NCBI GenBank assembly: GCA_016946835.1
Contig: JACVTC010000022.1
Coordinates: 622,501 to 686,500 of the forward strand
Length of the DNA: 64,000 nucleotides
Source of the DNA: Neocallimastix lanati (nom. inval.)
Lineage: Eukaryota; Neocallimastigomycota; Neocallimastigomycetes; Neocallimastigales; Neocallimastigaceae
Direction of reading: 5' to 3'
Below are positions 36,400 to 51,658 of the stretch, piece by piece. The translations under genes were made by a program, and so were the position numbers. Within the stretch, counting starts at the first letter, position 1. Each line of letters starts with the position of its first letter. The notes below the pieces were generated by a model. It worked only from the letters and a program-made list of their open reading frames with translations, did no database searches and was not told the DNA's origin.

Positions 36400-36499
36400 G
36401 AATATAAAGATACATTTCAAATTAAATAAAAATATTTTTTTAAATAAATTATAAAATAAAATTAAATTTTAATTTTAATTTTATTAAATGTTTAAAAAG
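35156..36499. other. Spacer with an (AATAAAT)n array
   Basis: Includes the out-of-frame continuation of the preceding gene (to 35213), AT dinucleotide runs, and the heptamer array listed separately. No further gene seen. Confidence 0.6.
35928..36165. repeat. (AATAAAT)n heptanucleotide array
   Basis: About 235 bp, period 7, nearly perfect over most of its length with AATA interruptions. Confidence 0.9.
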
Positions 36500-36580
36500 T
36501 TTTTTTTTTTTTTTTTTTACAGCCGCAATTATTGCGAACTTTAAACTTTATTTATTTATTTATTAATTACATGATTATTA

Positions 36581-36625
<45 letters not shown>

Positions 36626-37506
36626 ACAAATTAATAAAAAACAATTATTATTTCTCCAATAAGAACATAATAATATTTTAAATAGTAACGTGAAATAGAA
36701 AAGTGATTCAAAATAAAGTGTATAAATAAATTCAAAAAAAAAAAAGTTCATATTCAACAAACCTCACCTTCAGATTATAAGATTTCTGTTTAAAAGAAAT
36801 CCTTATTCTGGATTAGGGTTTGACTATTTGAAAGAAATTAGAGTTTCTGAGGCATTGGCTGGTCCTGATAGCCTGTCTTAACCGCATTTTCAACATTGAT
36901 GTTCTTGGTTAGTTTGCGCTTATACCGTCTGAATAGCAACCCTTGTCGAGTATTTAGTCCTAAATATAATTTCTGTAAAGAGAGACGCAGATCGTACCAA
37001 GAATGGCATTTTAGAAAAACTATTAGAAATAATTTAGTTATTAAACAAAATATCCCATTCTTTTTTTTTTTTTTTTTTTTTTTAAATTAATAATGAATTC
37101 ATCTCTTCTACCAAGAAGGAAGTGATATAATGTTCCTTCCAAAATATGTGACGTGAATTCTCTTTACCAGAGAAAACAAAGCTTTGAAGAATTCCATTGG
37201 AAATCCCATCAGGACCATAAGCTTTAAAAGTTAGGGGTAGATAAGATTGCCTTGCTGTCTTCTTCATCACTTTATACCTTGATTAATTTCTTCATTCTTG
37301 TTGCCTTGGAGTTCCTAAATTTCAAAGGTCAACAGAATCTTTCTAGAAATCTTTAGAAAGACCATGACCTGAAAAATCCACCCCTTAGAAATTTATAATG
37401 AGAATGTTATGTTTTTAATTTTTTTTTTTTTTTTCATCTGTAAAAAGATACTAATTCAGTGTTATTGTCTTTTTAATAAGATGAGAGGCCGTGAAAGATT
37501 GATTAT

Positions 37507-37543
<37 letters not shown>

Positions 37544-38600
37544 ATTATTCTTTTTTACCCATTTCCATGTTTTCCGACTTAACATTTTTAAGAGCTAATG
37601 AACTAATGAACATCCAATTGTTATCATATATAAATATTCTTTTTATTTTTTCTTAAATTTTTTACATTTTTTATGAATTGACTATTATACGAATCAATAA
37701 TTTTAGCATATTCATTGGAATCACATGCAGATTTATAAGTCTTTATTTGTTTATAATTTAAAATGCTTTTTTACCTTTTGAAGATAATAAATTTTCTTTT
37801 ACAGGGCATTCTAAACATTGCTTTTCTGATTTCTATTGATGAATGTAATCGATAGATCCTTAGTAATGGAATTAGTAGTGTTGATGAACTTTTTAACTAT
37901 ACTATCTGCTTAAAAAGTTCTCCATTTCCCAATTCTTCACTAAGAATATCAAATTTATTATGATCACAAATTTATACCTATCCCATCTAACAAATTTTTT
38001 TTTTTTTTTTTTTTTTTTGGTATCAAAAATGATTTATCTGTGGTAGTTTTCTTACAATAAACTACAAGCGGTTTATGATCAGATACAGAAGGATAGTCAA
38101 CAAAATAAGCACTTGGATATTTTTATCCAGCATACTTAAGTTAACTATCGCATAATCAATATACTGATCTGATGAATATCTACCTCTAATCCATGAGATA
38201 GGATAGGTGAACCATTAATTGGAAGAATAAACCAGTTACCAAGGTTACTGTCCGTTAATTTATCATATAAATCAGCCGTGCTCATGTTAACGTCTTCAAA
38301 AAGAATAGATGGATGATTAGTGTGATTCTGAAGCCATGTGAAAATTTCAGAGACTGCATATCGAAACTTGTAGTGCGTGTTTCTTAATGGGAATTATAGA
38401 CATTACCTATAGAACACTTTGTAATAATTCCATAGACTGTATGTTATTAAAGAAACAATATAAGTATAGGAATAATCTTCAAAGGACAGCTTGACATGAG
38501 ACATAATACCTAAGATATAAACTTCTGCAACCTGGTGTATTTGGATCCATTCCTTTCTGGAAAAATTTGTAGTTGGATTAATTATTCAAATACAAACAAA
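36500..38600 (-). mobile_element. Decayed second-family LINE with endonuclease and RT fragments
   Basis: Minus-strand element. Around 38370-38130 it encodes APE-type endonuclease pieces (ILFEDVNMSTADLYDKL, ISWIRGRYSSDQYIDYAIVN), then in another frame near 38065-38095 the hallmark SDHKPLV. At 37175-37240 the start of RT reads LLKAYGPDGISNGILQSF, where the family has KAPGPDGI. Most of the RT palm is missing, and frameshifts, stops and T runs interrupt the rest. The 3' end reads TTCGCAATAATTGCGGCTGTA into an A tail (T run at 36501-36528). Two other window segments (57610-58145 and 61740-62025) are homologous to its 3' part. It is clearly inactive. The 5' edge near 38600 is approximate. Confidence 0.8.
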
Positions 38601-38971
38601 TACATAAATAATATTTAATCTATTACATTTTTTATTTATGTATTTTGTATTCCATATTTTCAAAAAAAATTAATCATAAATATCAAATTATTATTTATTA
38701 TGAAATTAATATAATAATTTCAATTATGAAATTTTAAATAAAAGAAAAAAATTAAACAAAAGAAATGAAATAGTAAATGTTTTATGAAATAATAATTAAA
38801 TGAATAATTTTATTACATACATAAGGCTATAAAATTAAAAATATAAAATTTATGTATTAAAATAAAAAATAAATAATAAAAAATAAAGTTTTAAATGTAT
38901 AAATAAAAAGTAAATAACACTTTTAATAATTATGACACAATACTTTTTTATTAATAATAAATATTATTTTT

Positions 38972-39023
<52 letters not shown>

Positions 39024-39953
39024 AAAATATATACTAATATCCTTATATCTTTATAAGAAAATCTTTTCAATAATATTTTATATTTTCTATTATCATTATT
39101 ATAATTATTACTATCATTTTTGTTATTATTATCATTACTATGTTTATTAATTATCAATTTTTCTATTATTCTTTTTTTTTTTTTTTTTTTTTTTATTATT
39201 TTTTAATTATTACATTAACTATTATTATATTGAATTATTAGTATTATTCCTTAATTTTATGTCTACTATTTCCCTAATGATAATAGTTAAATATATTTAT
39301 TTTTATATATTTCATTAATATATAAATTAATAACTATTATAGTTTGATAATTTCATAAAATTTTAAGTAGTAAACATGGTTTATTTGATGATAAAATAAT
39401 CTTTATTAAAGTTTATTTTATCATCAAATAATTGATTTACTGTAATTTAAAATAGAATATTATACAAAAATATATATACAATATAGATAGTTTTACCTGA
39501 AAGAATATGATATCATGACTAACAATATACACTATTAAAAATTTTATCTTATTAGATTAGATAGTTTTTTAATAGTAGTATAATTTAGAGTAAATATTTT
39601 TAAGATGTGGATAAAATTAATATGTTAAGTACCCTCAAAGTTAAAGTAAAAGAAAGAAAAAAAAATCTAAACAAAAATTATTATTAAAGTATTAATAACC
39701 ATACGATTTAAGAAACCAATTAACAATATTTCTTGTTAAAACATGGATTTAATAAATATTTAAATTTTATAAAATTTTCACGAATAATATTTTTATTAAA
39801 ATAATCATTACCTATTTGACATTCACTAGCAAAGTTTCTCCAGGCCTAAATCCTCTTCCAATGATTCATTAAAATTAATATCAAGTTAAAATCAAGAAAT
39901 GAAATTTATTATTGGAAGTTCAATTGAAACATGGAATGATATATATATATATA

Positions 39954-40023
<70 letters not shown>

Positions 40024-40674
40024 TTTTTTTTTTTTTTTGAGAATATTTGTATTAAAGTTAAATCATTGGACTAGAAATAGTAGTAATTATTCTAATCATT
40101 AATCAATGCAATAATAGCATTATAGTATTTTCATAATTATAAGCATTTTGATTCTGTTATTTACTATTTACTATTTATTACTTATTACAAATTGGAATCA
40201 TATTATAAAGAATAAGAATAAATAATAATATAAATAAATAATGATAGTAATAAATAAATAAATAAGTAAATAAATTAATAGATTTTTTTAATTGATTTGC
40301 TATTAATAAACTTCGTTAATTGTATTTTTCCATAAATATCTATATTATAGGTGGTACATTTATAACCCTTTCTTCTTTTTGTTGTTAGTTCAATCAATAT
40401 AATTATAGTATAATGGAAGAACTAGTAGTATCAATAATAAATTAAGAATTAATATAAATATATGTATTTAATTTTATTCTGGAAGGAATATGTATGTATT
40501 TATTAGTACTTTAATGAATTTTGTTTCAAATAAGTATTTGTGAAAATTTATAAAAAAAATATTAAAGATATAGTTAAAAAAAAAAATAAAAAAATAATAA
40601 AAATATAAATAAAAGTATTTTATAGTTTTAATAAAATTTACTAGTCAGTATACTTCAAAAAGAAAAAAAGAAAA

Positions 40675-40720
<46 letters not shown>

Positions 40721-40850
40721 TTCAATATCAAATAAATAAAAAATAGTTTTAATATCATAATAAATAAATAATAATAATCTTTAAATAAATAATAATCTTT
40801 AATACCAAATAAATAAATAAATATTAAATTTTATATCAAACAAATAATAA

Positions 40851-40890
<40 letters not shown>

Positions 40891-41297
40891 CTATTATATT
40901 TTTTTTTTATAAATTAATTTATATCAAATTAAATATCATCTTATATCTTTACTTTCATTAATTTTTTTTTTTTTTTATTTTTATTTTTTGAAATAAAAAT
41001 AAATTTACTATTAAAGGTATTTATAATTTAATTTTTTTTTTTTTTTATTTACAAAAAAAAAAATAAAATTTAATATAAATATGTTCCAAATTATATTATT
41101 TTGACATGGTCTACAGTTTGAAATTTTCCATAAATTATAATCATAATAAATATAATAAATATAATTATAATAAATAATAATAAATAATATATATAATTAT
41201 ATGATTTATTAATTTTTTTTTTTTTTACTTTTTTGTAAAAAAAATAATAAAAATAATTAAAAATATTATGAAAAATATAATAAAAATATAATAAAAA

Positions 41298-41329
<32 letters not shown>

Positions 41330-42649
41330 TTTTTTTTTGTTCCTTAATAATATTATTTTAAATTTAAGAATTGATAATATATAATATATTATTTTGGGTA
41401 TGAACTTCAAATTATGATAATAGTATACTATTATTATAATTTTTTCACTACTATTAAAGTTAAGATTCAATATAATTCAAATTAATATTAGATAATAAAT
41501 TATTGCTTTCTTTTTTTTTTAATTTTATTTTATTTTAATAATTATATTAGTTTATCAAGTTATCATTATCTATTAATTCATACAAATAAATATTACAAAA
41601 TATTTTAGAAAAAAATTTTTTTATTAAAGTTAAATATTATTTATTAAATATTTAAAAATATTAAAAATATAGATTATAATAATAAATAAAATATACAATT
41701 TAGTTAAATTATATAATATATATTATAATTTTAATATTTATTTACTTTTATAAATTAATATATTAAAAAAAAAAATTTAAACTATTCTATTAATTTTTAT
41801 AATTAAATTTATTATTATTATTAATTATTATTATTTTTTTTTTTTTTTTTTTTTTTTTTTTCAATTAATTTTATTAATTATTTTTTTTATAATCATAATT
41901 AAATTTTTTTATAATACTATTTTTTTTTTAAAAAAAAAGATCATACACTTTAAAATTATCCCATCCATGAATGCATGAATTTTATTAATTATTATAATAT
42001 ATTATAAATATTTATTACTTCTTTTATGCTCTCTTTTGGTATTTAATTTTTTTTTATTTCAATTATTTGCTCTATAAAAACTTTTTTTTTTTTTTTATAA
42101 TTAAGTTTTATAATTGAATAGGGTTATATGGTTATATATATATATATATATTACTATTCAATAAATTAAATAAAAAAAAAATAATAAAAATTAAAATGTA
42201 TTATTTAAATAATAATAATAATAAAATAACAATAAAAATGATAATAAATAATAATAATAATAATAATAATAAATTAAAAAATAAAAAGTGATAAATAAAT
42301 TTGTAATAACTTTTTTTTTTTTTTTTTTTTTTTTAATATTAATTATATTTTAATTTGAATTTTTTTAAATAAGAAAAATAGATTATTTAATCTATAATTA
42401 TTAATACAATAAAATAAAGAAAGAAAGAGAAAAAGGAAAAAAAAGAATAGAATAAAAATAGAATAAATAATATAATTAATAATTATATTTGACTATTTTT
42501 CAAACTTCATGTAAAAAGATTTTTATAAAAATATTATAAATTCTAATAATTTATAAATTTAAAAACAAAAAAAAAAAAAATAATTAATATTGTACAAGCA
42601 ATTATAACAAGTTTGTCTTTTTTTTTTTTTTTTTTTTTCTTATTTTTTC

Positions 42650-42729
<80 letters not shown>

Positions 42730-43287
42730 TATTCATTTTATTTTATTTATTTTTATTTTATTTTAAATTACATTTTCCTTATTATTTATTTATTTATTTA
42801 TATACTAATTTGCATAATAAATGAATTTATTTTATTATAATACATTTATTATACTTCTTTATGTATTTATTTTTTATTTTATGTTTTTTTTTTATTTTTT
42901 TTTTTTTTACAAAATATATTTACTATATTAATAATAAATTATTAACTTTATTAATATACCAATAATAATCATAAATTATTATTAATTAATAAGAATTATA
43001 TTAATTATTTTTACTATTAATTTTTAATTTATAATACTTTTTAATAATACTATTTATATATTTTCTCTTTTTTTAATTTATATTTCTTAAAAAGAAAATA
43101 TATAAATATATTGTTTTTTATTATTATTAATATTATTATTATTATAATTTTTTTTAATTATAATTATATATTTTTTAAAAAAATTAAATTTTATATATAT
43201 ATATTTTTACTTTTTACTGTTTCATAATTAAATAGTTACATATATTTAATTAGAAGTTTTGTTAAATTCAATTATTTAGATATTTAG
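38601..43287. other. AT desert downstream of the first GH6 gene
   Basis: About 4.7 kb of homopolymers and AAT/ATT microsatellites (for example 39956-40022, 40675-40720 and 42650-42730). No gene, RNA or element recognised; open frames here are repeat-driven. Confidence 0.65.
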
Positions 43288-44745
43288 TTAAAATGATGGT
43301 CTAGCATTTCTTACTAATTGAGCGAAGTAATCATGGAACCATTGACCAGCATCTGGAGCACCTCTAAGAGAATCATTACTAGAACAATTTGGATCAGCTC
43401 TGGAACCAGTAGATGAACCGTCAGATTCTCCTGGTGTCTTAAGCCACATGTAAGCATCTAATAATGGCATACCAGCATTTGGACTACCTCTTGGACGTTC
43501 ACCAAGACCAGTACCGACTAAGTTGCACCATGTTCCAGAATTAATAGAAACACCATTACGACCAGTATCAACAATGAAATGCATGTTTGGAACACCGACA
43601 GCAGCAAGAGCGGAGGCAAGCTTTTGGTGATATTGGTATTCAGAAGAAACTGATTGGTAGTTAGAAATATTAGTACTTAAACCACGAATCTTTCCATTTG
43701 GAGCATTATTTAAGATTTCTTTAACAATAGATGCAACCTTATCAGTAGAGCTACCTAACCAAGCACCATGGGCAGCATCAAGATAGACACTAACATTACT
43801 CATATTACCGAAAACATTTACACCATAAGATAAAGCATTCTTATGCAAGTTACGAACATTTTGACAGTTAGCACTGTTAGCAGTAACAAGGTTACCAAGA
43901 GTATCTGGTTCAAGAATCATAACAACCTTTGAATTTGGATAACTACGAATAGTTCTAGCAATATTATCAACGTATCCCTTGTAAGTGTTGAGATTACCAG
44001 CACCACCAGCAGAGGCGTTAGCATTACAATCACGAGTTGGAATCATGTACATAATGAAGACAACAGTCTTTGAACCAGCAGCTCGAAGATGTTGAGCAAC
44101 TTCTCCTGTGGCACCGTCCCAAGCTAACCAAACAGCTGTTGGAACATCCTTAACCTTTTGAGCCTTTTGTTGTAAATCCCAACTTAATTTTGGAATGGAA
44201 GAATTGACTTCTTCAATAAACTTTGGGTTAGCATAAATTTGATTATCGAAGAAGTTTCTAGAACTACCACTACTATTGTTGTTGTTATTGTTGTTGTTAT
44301 TGTTGTGGTTATTGTTGTTGTTATTGTTGTTATTATTATTGTTGTTGTTGTTGTTGTTGTTATTATTGTTGTTGTTGTTATTGTTATTTGAAGCATTATT
44401 GCTTGGAGCAGCTCCTGGTTGACATTGGGAATACCATTGGTTAATACTAACACAAGTGTAACCGGAAACACAACATTTATCACCATGGAAGTTTTCACTA
44501 AAGTTTATTTATTTAATAATTAAAATATTTTTAATAAAATATAAAATATATGAAAAAAAATTATAAATTTAGTAAAAAAAAAAAAATCTATCTAAATAAT
44601 AATTTTATCATATAAAATTTTTAGATAATATATATTTATTATTAATTAATTACCCTCCACATTGAGCCCAGGCACCACCACAAGCGGCATTAGCTAAGCC
44701 AACAAGACCTAAACTAAGAACACTAGCAAAAAGTAAATTTTTCAT
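43288..44745 (-). CDS. Secreted GH6 cellulase with N-terminal CBM1
   Basis: Exons 44745-44654 and 44497-43288 (1302 nt, 433 aa). Signal peptide 1-20 (MKNLLFASVLSLGLVGLANA), then CBM1 (~21-57: ACGGAWAQCGG…DKCCVSGYTCVSINQWYSQC), an Asn-rich linker (~65-105), and a GH6 domain to the C terminus. GH6 enzymes hydrolyse cellulose beta-1,4 bonds with inversion, as cellobiohydrolases or endoglucanases. Expected acidic residues are present: Asp187 (PTRDC), the catalytic acid Asp229 (LEPDTLGNLV) and Asp390 (GESDGSS), plus RGLSTNISNYQ and FIVDTGRNG. There is no dockerin, so it should be a free extracellular enzyme and not part of the fungal cellulosome. The intron lies after CGG of CBM1 in phase 2, exactly as in the other GH6 genes here. 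Whether it is exo- or endo-acting depends on the active-site loops, which I cannot judge. Confidence 0.94.
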
Positions 44746-45340
44746 TTTTTTTTTTTATTTATTTATTTATTTATTTTAAAACGATTCAAATATTTTTTTA
44801 TATCAAATAAAAAATATTATGATAAAATTTAATTTTTTTTTTTTTTTTTAAATAATTATTTTATATCAAATAAAATGATTATTTTTTATTTGGTGAATAA
44901 AGTGAAGAAAAATTAAATCAATTTATATATAAAAAAAAAAAAAAAAAAAGAACTTAATAATATAATGAAATATTTTTATATTAAATTTTATTAATTTCTT
45001 TACATAAAAAATAAAATAATAAATTTATTTAATAAAAACCTTTATTTATTATTTCTTAAAATTTTGATTTGAATTTTAGAATGGAATAATACATTATTAG
45101 TCATTAATATTATTTTTTATTAAATTTTAAAAAAATCCTAAAGCATAAAAAAAATTTTTTTTTATCTTAATTAATTAGCAAACCTGTACATTTTCATGAA
45201 TAAAAAAGATAAAATTGAACAATATATAAAGATTACACAAAATTTTATAAATATTAATATCTTTAAATTTATTAATTTAATGATCTACAGATTATTAAAA
45301 ATCTTTTTATTAAGTTTTAAATTTTATAATAATTAAATGA

Positions 45341-45382
<42 letters not shown>

Positions 45383-46832
45383 ATAAGGTGAGAATATATA
45401 TGTCATGATTTTCTATAAATTAAAATGTTTTATATTGATATATTAATTTATAATAATTTATAAAAATTCTATTTTTTTATCTTTTAAGATTTAATGTTTC
45501 ATTAATTTATTAAATAATTTTAATATCATGAAGATATTATTTATTAATTATAAATATAAATATTTTTCTTAAATATTACTATTGAAATTTATTCATTTCA
45601 TTTTAATAACTTTAAATTAACAATTTTCTATTATCTTTAATAATATTAAATAATATTAATTTAATTATTAAAATTAAAACTCCAGAAATAATTATATATA
45701 AAATTTCTTTTTAATTTAATAAACATTTTAAATTCAGTGAAATTTTATAATTCACCTTTTTCATTTTAAATAATATTTTTAATAAATGTAGAAGCAATAA
45801 AGTATTATGCATATTTTAATCATAAAAAAAATTTTTATTCATTATTATTACTGTATATATGTATTTTATAATCATTAATAAAAATATAAAAAAAATTTTT
45901 TTTTTCTAGTCTTTTTCTCTTTTATTAGAGTAATATATTTAGTATAATATAAATCGATAATTATATTTTTCAGCTATTCTACTTTATAAATAATTATGAT
46001 TTCATTTCTTTTTTCATTAAATAATTTTATATTTTTTTACTAATAATATAAAATAATAATAATAATACTTTTTTTTATTTTAGTATTATTTTAGTATTAT
46101 TTCTTTTAAAAGTACCCCTTTTTATATTATTATAGTAAATTTTAATTTTCCAAATACATAAAATACTATTTTATAGTGAATAAAAATAAGAATAACAATA
46201 AAAATAATGATAAAAAAACAATATTATAAATGAAAATATATAATTTATAAAAATAGATTATATTAAATAATTGAAAATATTAATATATTGAATATATATA
46301 TATATATTTTTTACAATAATGAAAACCATGTAATAATAGCAACAAACAATAAAAATAAGATAATAATAATAAATATATTAAAATATTGAAACAAATAAAA
46401 ATATTTAATAATTTTATCAATTATAAAAGAAATTTAAAATATTGTATTTGATTAAGCTTTAATAAATTTAATATTATATATCTTATTAAACTTAATATTA
46501 TACAAATAAAAATAAAAATTAATACTATAATCTAATATTTGTTTAAAAATTTTTCCATAAATGAATTCACTAAATAATTCACCTTTATAATGATAAATGC
46601 TATAACAATAATAATAAAACATTTATAAAGGAAGAAATTTAATAAAAATATATTATTTATTTTAAATATATATAATGAAAATTACATATATATAAATTTT
46701 AAAAATAGCAATAATAAAATTTTTTAATATATCTATTATCTTTTTTATATATTTATAATATAAATATAAAATAAAATTTATGTTAATAAACAATAAAAAA
46801 TAATTGACATTAAATATTTGAAATATTAATAA

Positions 46833-46871
<39 letters not shown>

Positions 46872-48785
46872 ATATAGTATAAAAAAATATATATATATAT
46901 ATAGATTTTATATACATATATAACATAAGGTTTTAGTTTATAAACATTAATTGACATTTGTAATTATAAAGTTTAAGTTGTAATAATTCTGATATAATTA
47001 TACCAATTATTATTAAAAGAAACAATGAGCAATAAAAACTTTTTTTCATTTATAATTGAATTAAATTCATTTTCAATAAATAATTTTTTTTAGATCTATT
47101 TAAATATTAATTATTAAAGCTTTGTAAAAGATAAATTTATTCTATTGATAAAATTTGATTAATATAGAGAGTTTATAAATATTTAAAAATAATAAAATAT
47201 ATATATATAATTCAAAATTACGGAATATAAATTTTCATTTTCTTTAAAATTTTGATTTGTTTCAAAGTAAATATATATAAAATAATACTTAATATTTTAT
47301 ATTTTAAAGTTTAAGGTACAAATAACTACTCCTTAACTACTATAATGTAAATGAGAATTATATTAAATTTATGATTTAAATAATTTTAAAAATTATTAAA
47401 ATCAAACTTTAATGAATATAGTTTTTTTACTATTTTTTTTTTAACATATTAATAAAAAATTATGTTTTTAATAAATATTAAATTGTAACATAAATAGGAA
47501 AATAATTTGTATATAAAAATTAAAAAATGAAAGTTTTAATAAATATCTTTTTATGAATATTAAATAAATAAGTACAACTGATAAATTCAATTGTATTCCT
47601 GAAGTGTACAATGTTTCATGATTAAACCTTAAAAATATAAATTATTTATTATATATATGTTATTTATTTTTAAAAATATTATATTTAAAATTAAAATTAG
47701 AATTTTTTATTTATTTTGTAAAAATTCTCCTTTTATGTCTATATTTTTAACTATTAAATAAAATTTTGTTCATAATATTTAAACTATTATATTATTAATT
47801 TAAATTTAGTTCATATTGTTATTTATTCTATATTTAAAGTTTTGTATATTGATTATTTAGGAATTATATTAATAAAAAAAAAAAAAAAATACGGTAATTA
47901 AAAAATAATTACGAAATATACTTTTTTTATATATTTATAAACTATTTAAAAATAATTCATATATCTATTACTATTTGATAATATATATTTTTATATTTTA
48001 ATAATACTAAAAAAGTATTGAAATTACTTAATAAAACACTGATTATGATCAATTAAATAGATTATATATAATAATTTTATATTACATTTTTTAGAATGAA
48101 TTTTTATTTTTCAATATATTCATCCAATATCCACCATGTTTATTTAAATATAATATAATAATAATATTATCAAAGTATAAAATCTTATATAGTTAAAAGA
48201 TATTATATGAGTTTTTAAAATAATTTATAATTAAATATATAAAAATAAGTGTATTTTAAAATTATTCTTTTCCTCTATATTATTACTTATTTTTTTTTTA
48301 TCGAGGATATTGATATAAAAAATATATATATATATATTTTTTTTTAAATAATCTATTTTCTTAAATTAGCTGATAATACTCTAGTCTACTTTAATATTAT
48401 TACTAATAATAATATAATTTTAAAAATATTATAAATGCATTATTATTTATTATTATTTATAATTAAATTATGCACTTTTTATAAATAACATAATTAATAT
48501 ATTTTCTAAATGATTTATAATATATAACAAAGTAAATTAATTATTAAATATTGAAAATTGGAATTTATAAAATTCTAAAGTTTATATATATATATATAAT
48601 AATCATATAAAGAATAAAAATAAAAAGAAAATAAAAATAAAAAAAATCTATAATCCGTTTTATCTTTATCCTTGTCATATATATATATACATATATTTAA
48701 TGAATATAATTGTCTTTTCACTATATCTTTTATTATTATTTTTTTTTAAATATCCTTTTTTAATATTAATAAAATAATATTTTTA

Positions 48786-48829
<44 letters not shown>

Positions 48830-49405
48830 TAATATTATTATTATTATTATTATTTTAATATAAAATTTCTATATAACATTAGATATCATCCTTTTTTTTT
48901 TAACCTCTAATTTTTGTTTTCAGATATTTTTATAGAATTTATTAATTAAAAATACTTATAATAAAAGAAAATAGAGTGAAAAATACTATAAAATATTGAA
49001 GTATTAATAAAAGCAAATTAAATAGATAGTGAAGTACTATAAAATATTGAAGTATTAATAGCAATATAGTAGTGAAGTATTATAAAATATTAAAGGATTA
49101 ATAAAAATAAAATAAAATAGATAGAGAAATAATATAAAATATTAAAATGTAAATAAAATTTAAATAAAATAGATAATGAAGTAATGGATGAAATAATGGA
49201 CAATATTAAAGTATTGAGAAAAATAAAATAAAATAGATAGTGAATTATCATAAAATATAAATTTAAGCATTAATAAAAATAAAATAAAATATAACAAATA
49301 GTGAAATACTATAAAAGAGAAAATTATTAGCAAAAATATAATAAAATATGATAAAGAAAATGATTTTACTAAAAGAATATTAATTCCTAAGCATATGAAT
49401 TATAG

Positions 49406-49450
<45 letters not shown>

Positions 49451-50640
49451 AATATATATATTATAAAAAAAAAAGTATCCAAAACAATAAAATAAAATAT
49501 AATAAAATAATAAAAAATAAAAAATAGTAAAGTACTATAAAATAAAAAAATATTATTAAAAAATAAGATAAATTAAAATATATAATACTAAAAAAAGAGT
49601 GAAATATAATACTAAAAAAAGAGTGAAATATTAAAATAATAATAATAATAATAATAATAAAATGAAATTAATTTTTTAATACTAAAAAAAATAATATATA
49701 TAATTTTTTTCTTTTTTTTTTTTTACTTTTATATTGATTCTATAACTTATCCATACAAATTCATAAGAAATCAATATAATATATATATTACTTATTACTT
49801 TTATATATTTAATAATTTTTATATAATATATATTAAAATTATTAACAACTGGATAACATAATATAGTATATTTTCAATTGTTTATATTTTTTTAAATATA
49901 TTTTAATTTATATTATATCAAAAAAAAATTCTAACTCTATTCAATTCAAACTTTTTAAAAAATAGAAAAATAATTAATACATGTTTTCATTATTGTATTA
50001 ACAATAATAATTTTTAACTTTGTTTAGAATTTCTATTATGCAAATTTATTAAATTTTCAATTATTTGATAATTAAAAATATCATACATTAATGTAATGTT
50101 AATCAGTAATACATAAATAATATAGGAGTTATTTCAAAAATAAACCAATAAATATAACTATCTTTAATATTATTTTATATCAAATATCTTTTTATTTTTG
50201 TTTTATCATTTTGGAAAGATATATTAACGGTATCTTCAAAAAATAATCATGTTAAATATGTTAAATGATTTTAAAATTTGTGAAAATTAAATGTATGACT
50301 TTAATTAAAAAATTTCAATTAAATTATCTATTTATTTAATATACATATTATTATTGTTAATAGTACTTTATTTTAAAAATAATTTTATGATGAATTTCAT
50401 TGGTTATAATATTTTTTATAAATTAATAATTAATATTATAATATATATAATGATTATTCTATTATTTATTTATATCTTATAATATTTAAGTAATATAGTA
50501 TTTACATCTACGATATTATGAAAGATAATTTTTATTAAAAAAAAGGAAAATTATTTATTAAATATTGACTATTCATTATATATATATATAATTTTTCATA
50601 CATTTGCCATAATATGATAACTAATGTTTAATAAAGTTTT
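44746..50640. other. AT desert between the two intact GH6 genes
   Basis: The first few hundred bases hold the promoter of the minus-strand GH6 gene. The rest shows only A/T sequence: homopolymers (for example T38 near 45340-45376, A42 at 49407-49448), a weak repeated phrase with AAATATTGAAGTATTAATA near 48990-49070, and AT runs. Confidence 0.6.
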
Positions 50641-51350
50641 TTAAATTTCCTTAATGACTTTTTCGTTTTGTTTGGAAGTAAAATAAAGAAATTACAAAAT
50701 TATACTTATTTTTATTTTTATTTTTTTTTTTTTAAATCATCAAACTTTGATTGTGAAAAGTATAAGTGTAATATAACTATTGCTATCAAAAGTAGTAGAG
50801 TTATATAGAACTTACGTAAATGTTGTATTTCTTGTGGGAAAAGATAATTAATCATTTATCCATTGGATATTTTAATGTTCCACTATTTTTATTATTAGAT
50901 CAAAATCATTAGATATTATCAATGACCTTTGTATTTTGTTTGGAAGAAACTAGAAAATTACCTTTATTTTCTTCTTATTCATCAAATTTCGGTTAAGAAA
51001 AATAAATTAATGAATACATTAATATGTTCCTTCAATACTGAGGAACAAAAACATTTAAAAGATACAAATCTTTTAAATGTTTGGAAGATGAATCTCTTGA
51101 ATGCATTTTTATTGATTCGAGAAAGAGTTTAGAAGACATCACACTATCTACTTTACATTCCACCTTATGTTACTTCTTTGTTTAATTTTTATTTTATTAA
51201 ATCTTTTTAGTATAAATATTTCATTTTACATTATAATACCATAATTAACTTCAAAAATTTTCACTTTATTTTCATTGTATTATATTAATTTCATTTTTTT
51301 TTACAAATTTTATTTTTAATAATCCTTTTTTAAATTAATTTATTTATATT

Positions 51351-51382
<32 letters not shown>

Positions 51383-51615
51383 TTTTCATTTATGATAATA
51401 TTTTAATACGCATAATAATTAATAAATAAAGCAGTTCTTCGTAGTCTTAAATGTATATATAAATTAATATTAGAGAATAATCCTTGGATATCATTAATAA
51501 TCTTTTTTATTTAATTTATAATTAAATAAGAAAATTAACCTTATAAACAAATTAATGAATTTATTTATACATTTTATCAGGTTAGAACTCTGGATGAGCT
51601 AAAATTAAATACTGA
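50641..51615 (+). pseudogene. Three diverged copies of an unrecognised coding-like unit
   Basis: Copies near 50653, 50918 and 51485 share a phrase like TTAATGACYTTT…TTTTGTTTGGAAG…AAATTAC. In the second copy one frame reads MTFVFCLEETRKLPLFSSYSSNFG, followed by a stop. The later part of copies two and three also matches (AATTAATGAAT… and AATACTGAG…AACAAA). The texture is that of decayed protein repeats or a decayed tandem gene family; I do not recognise it. Confidence 0.3.
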
Positions 51616-51627
51616 GAAACAAAGCAT

Positions 51628-51658
<31 letters not shown>

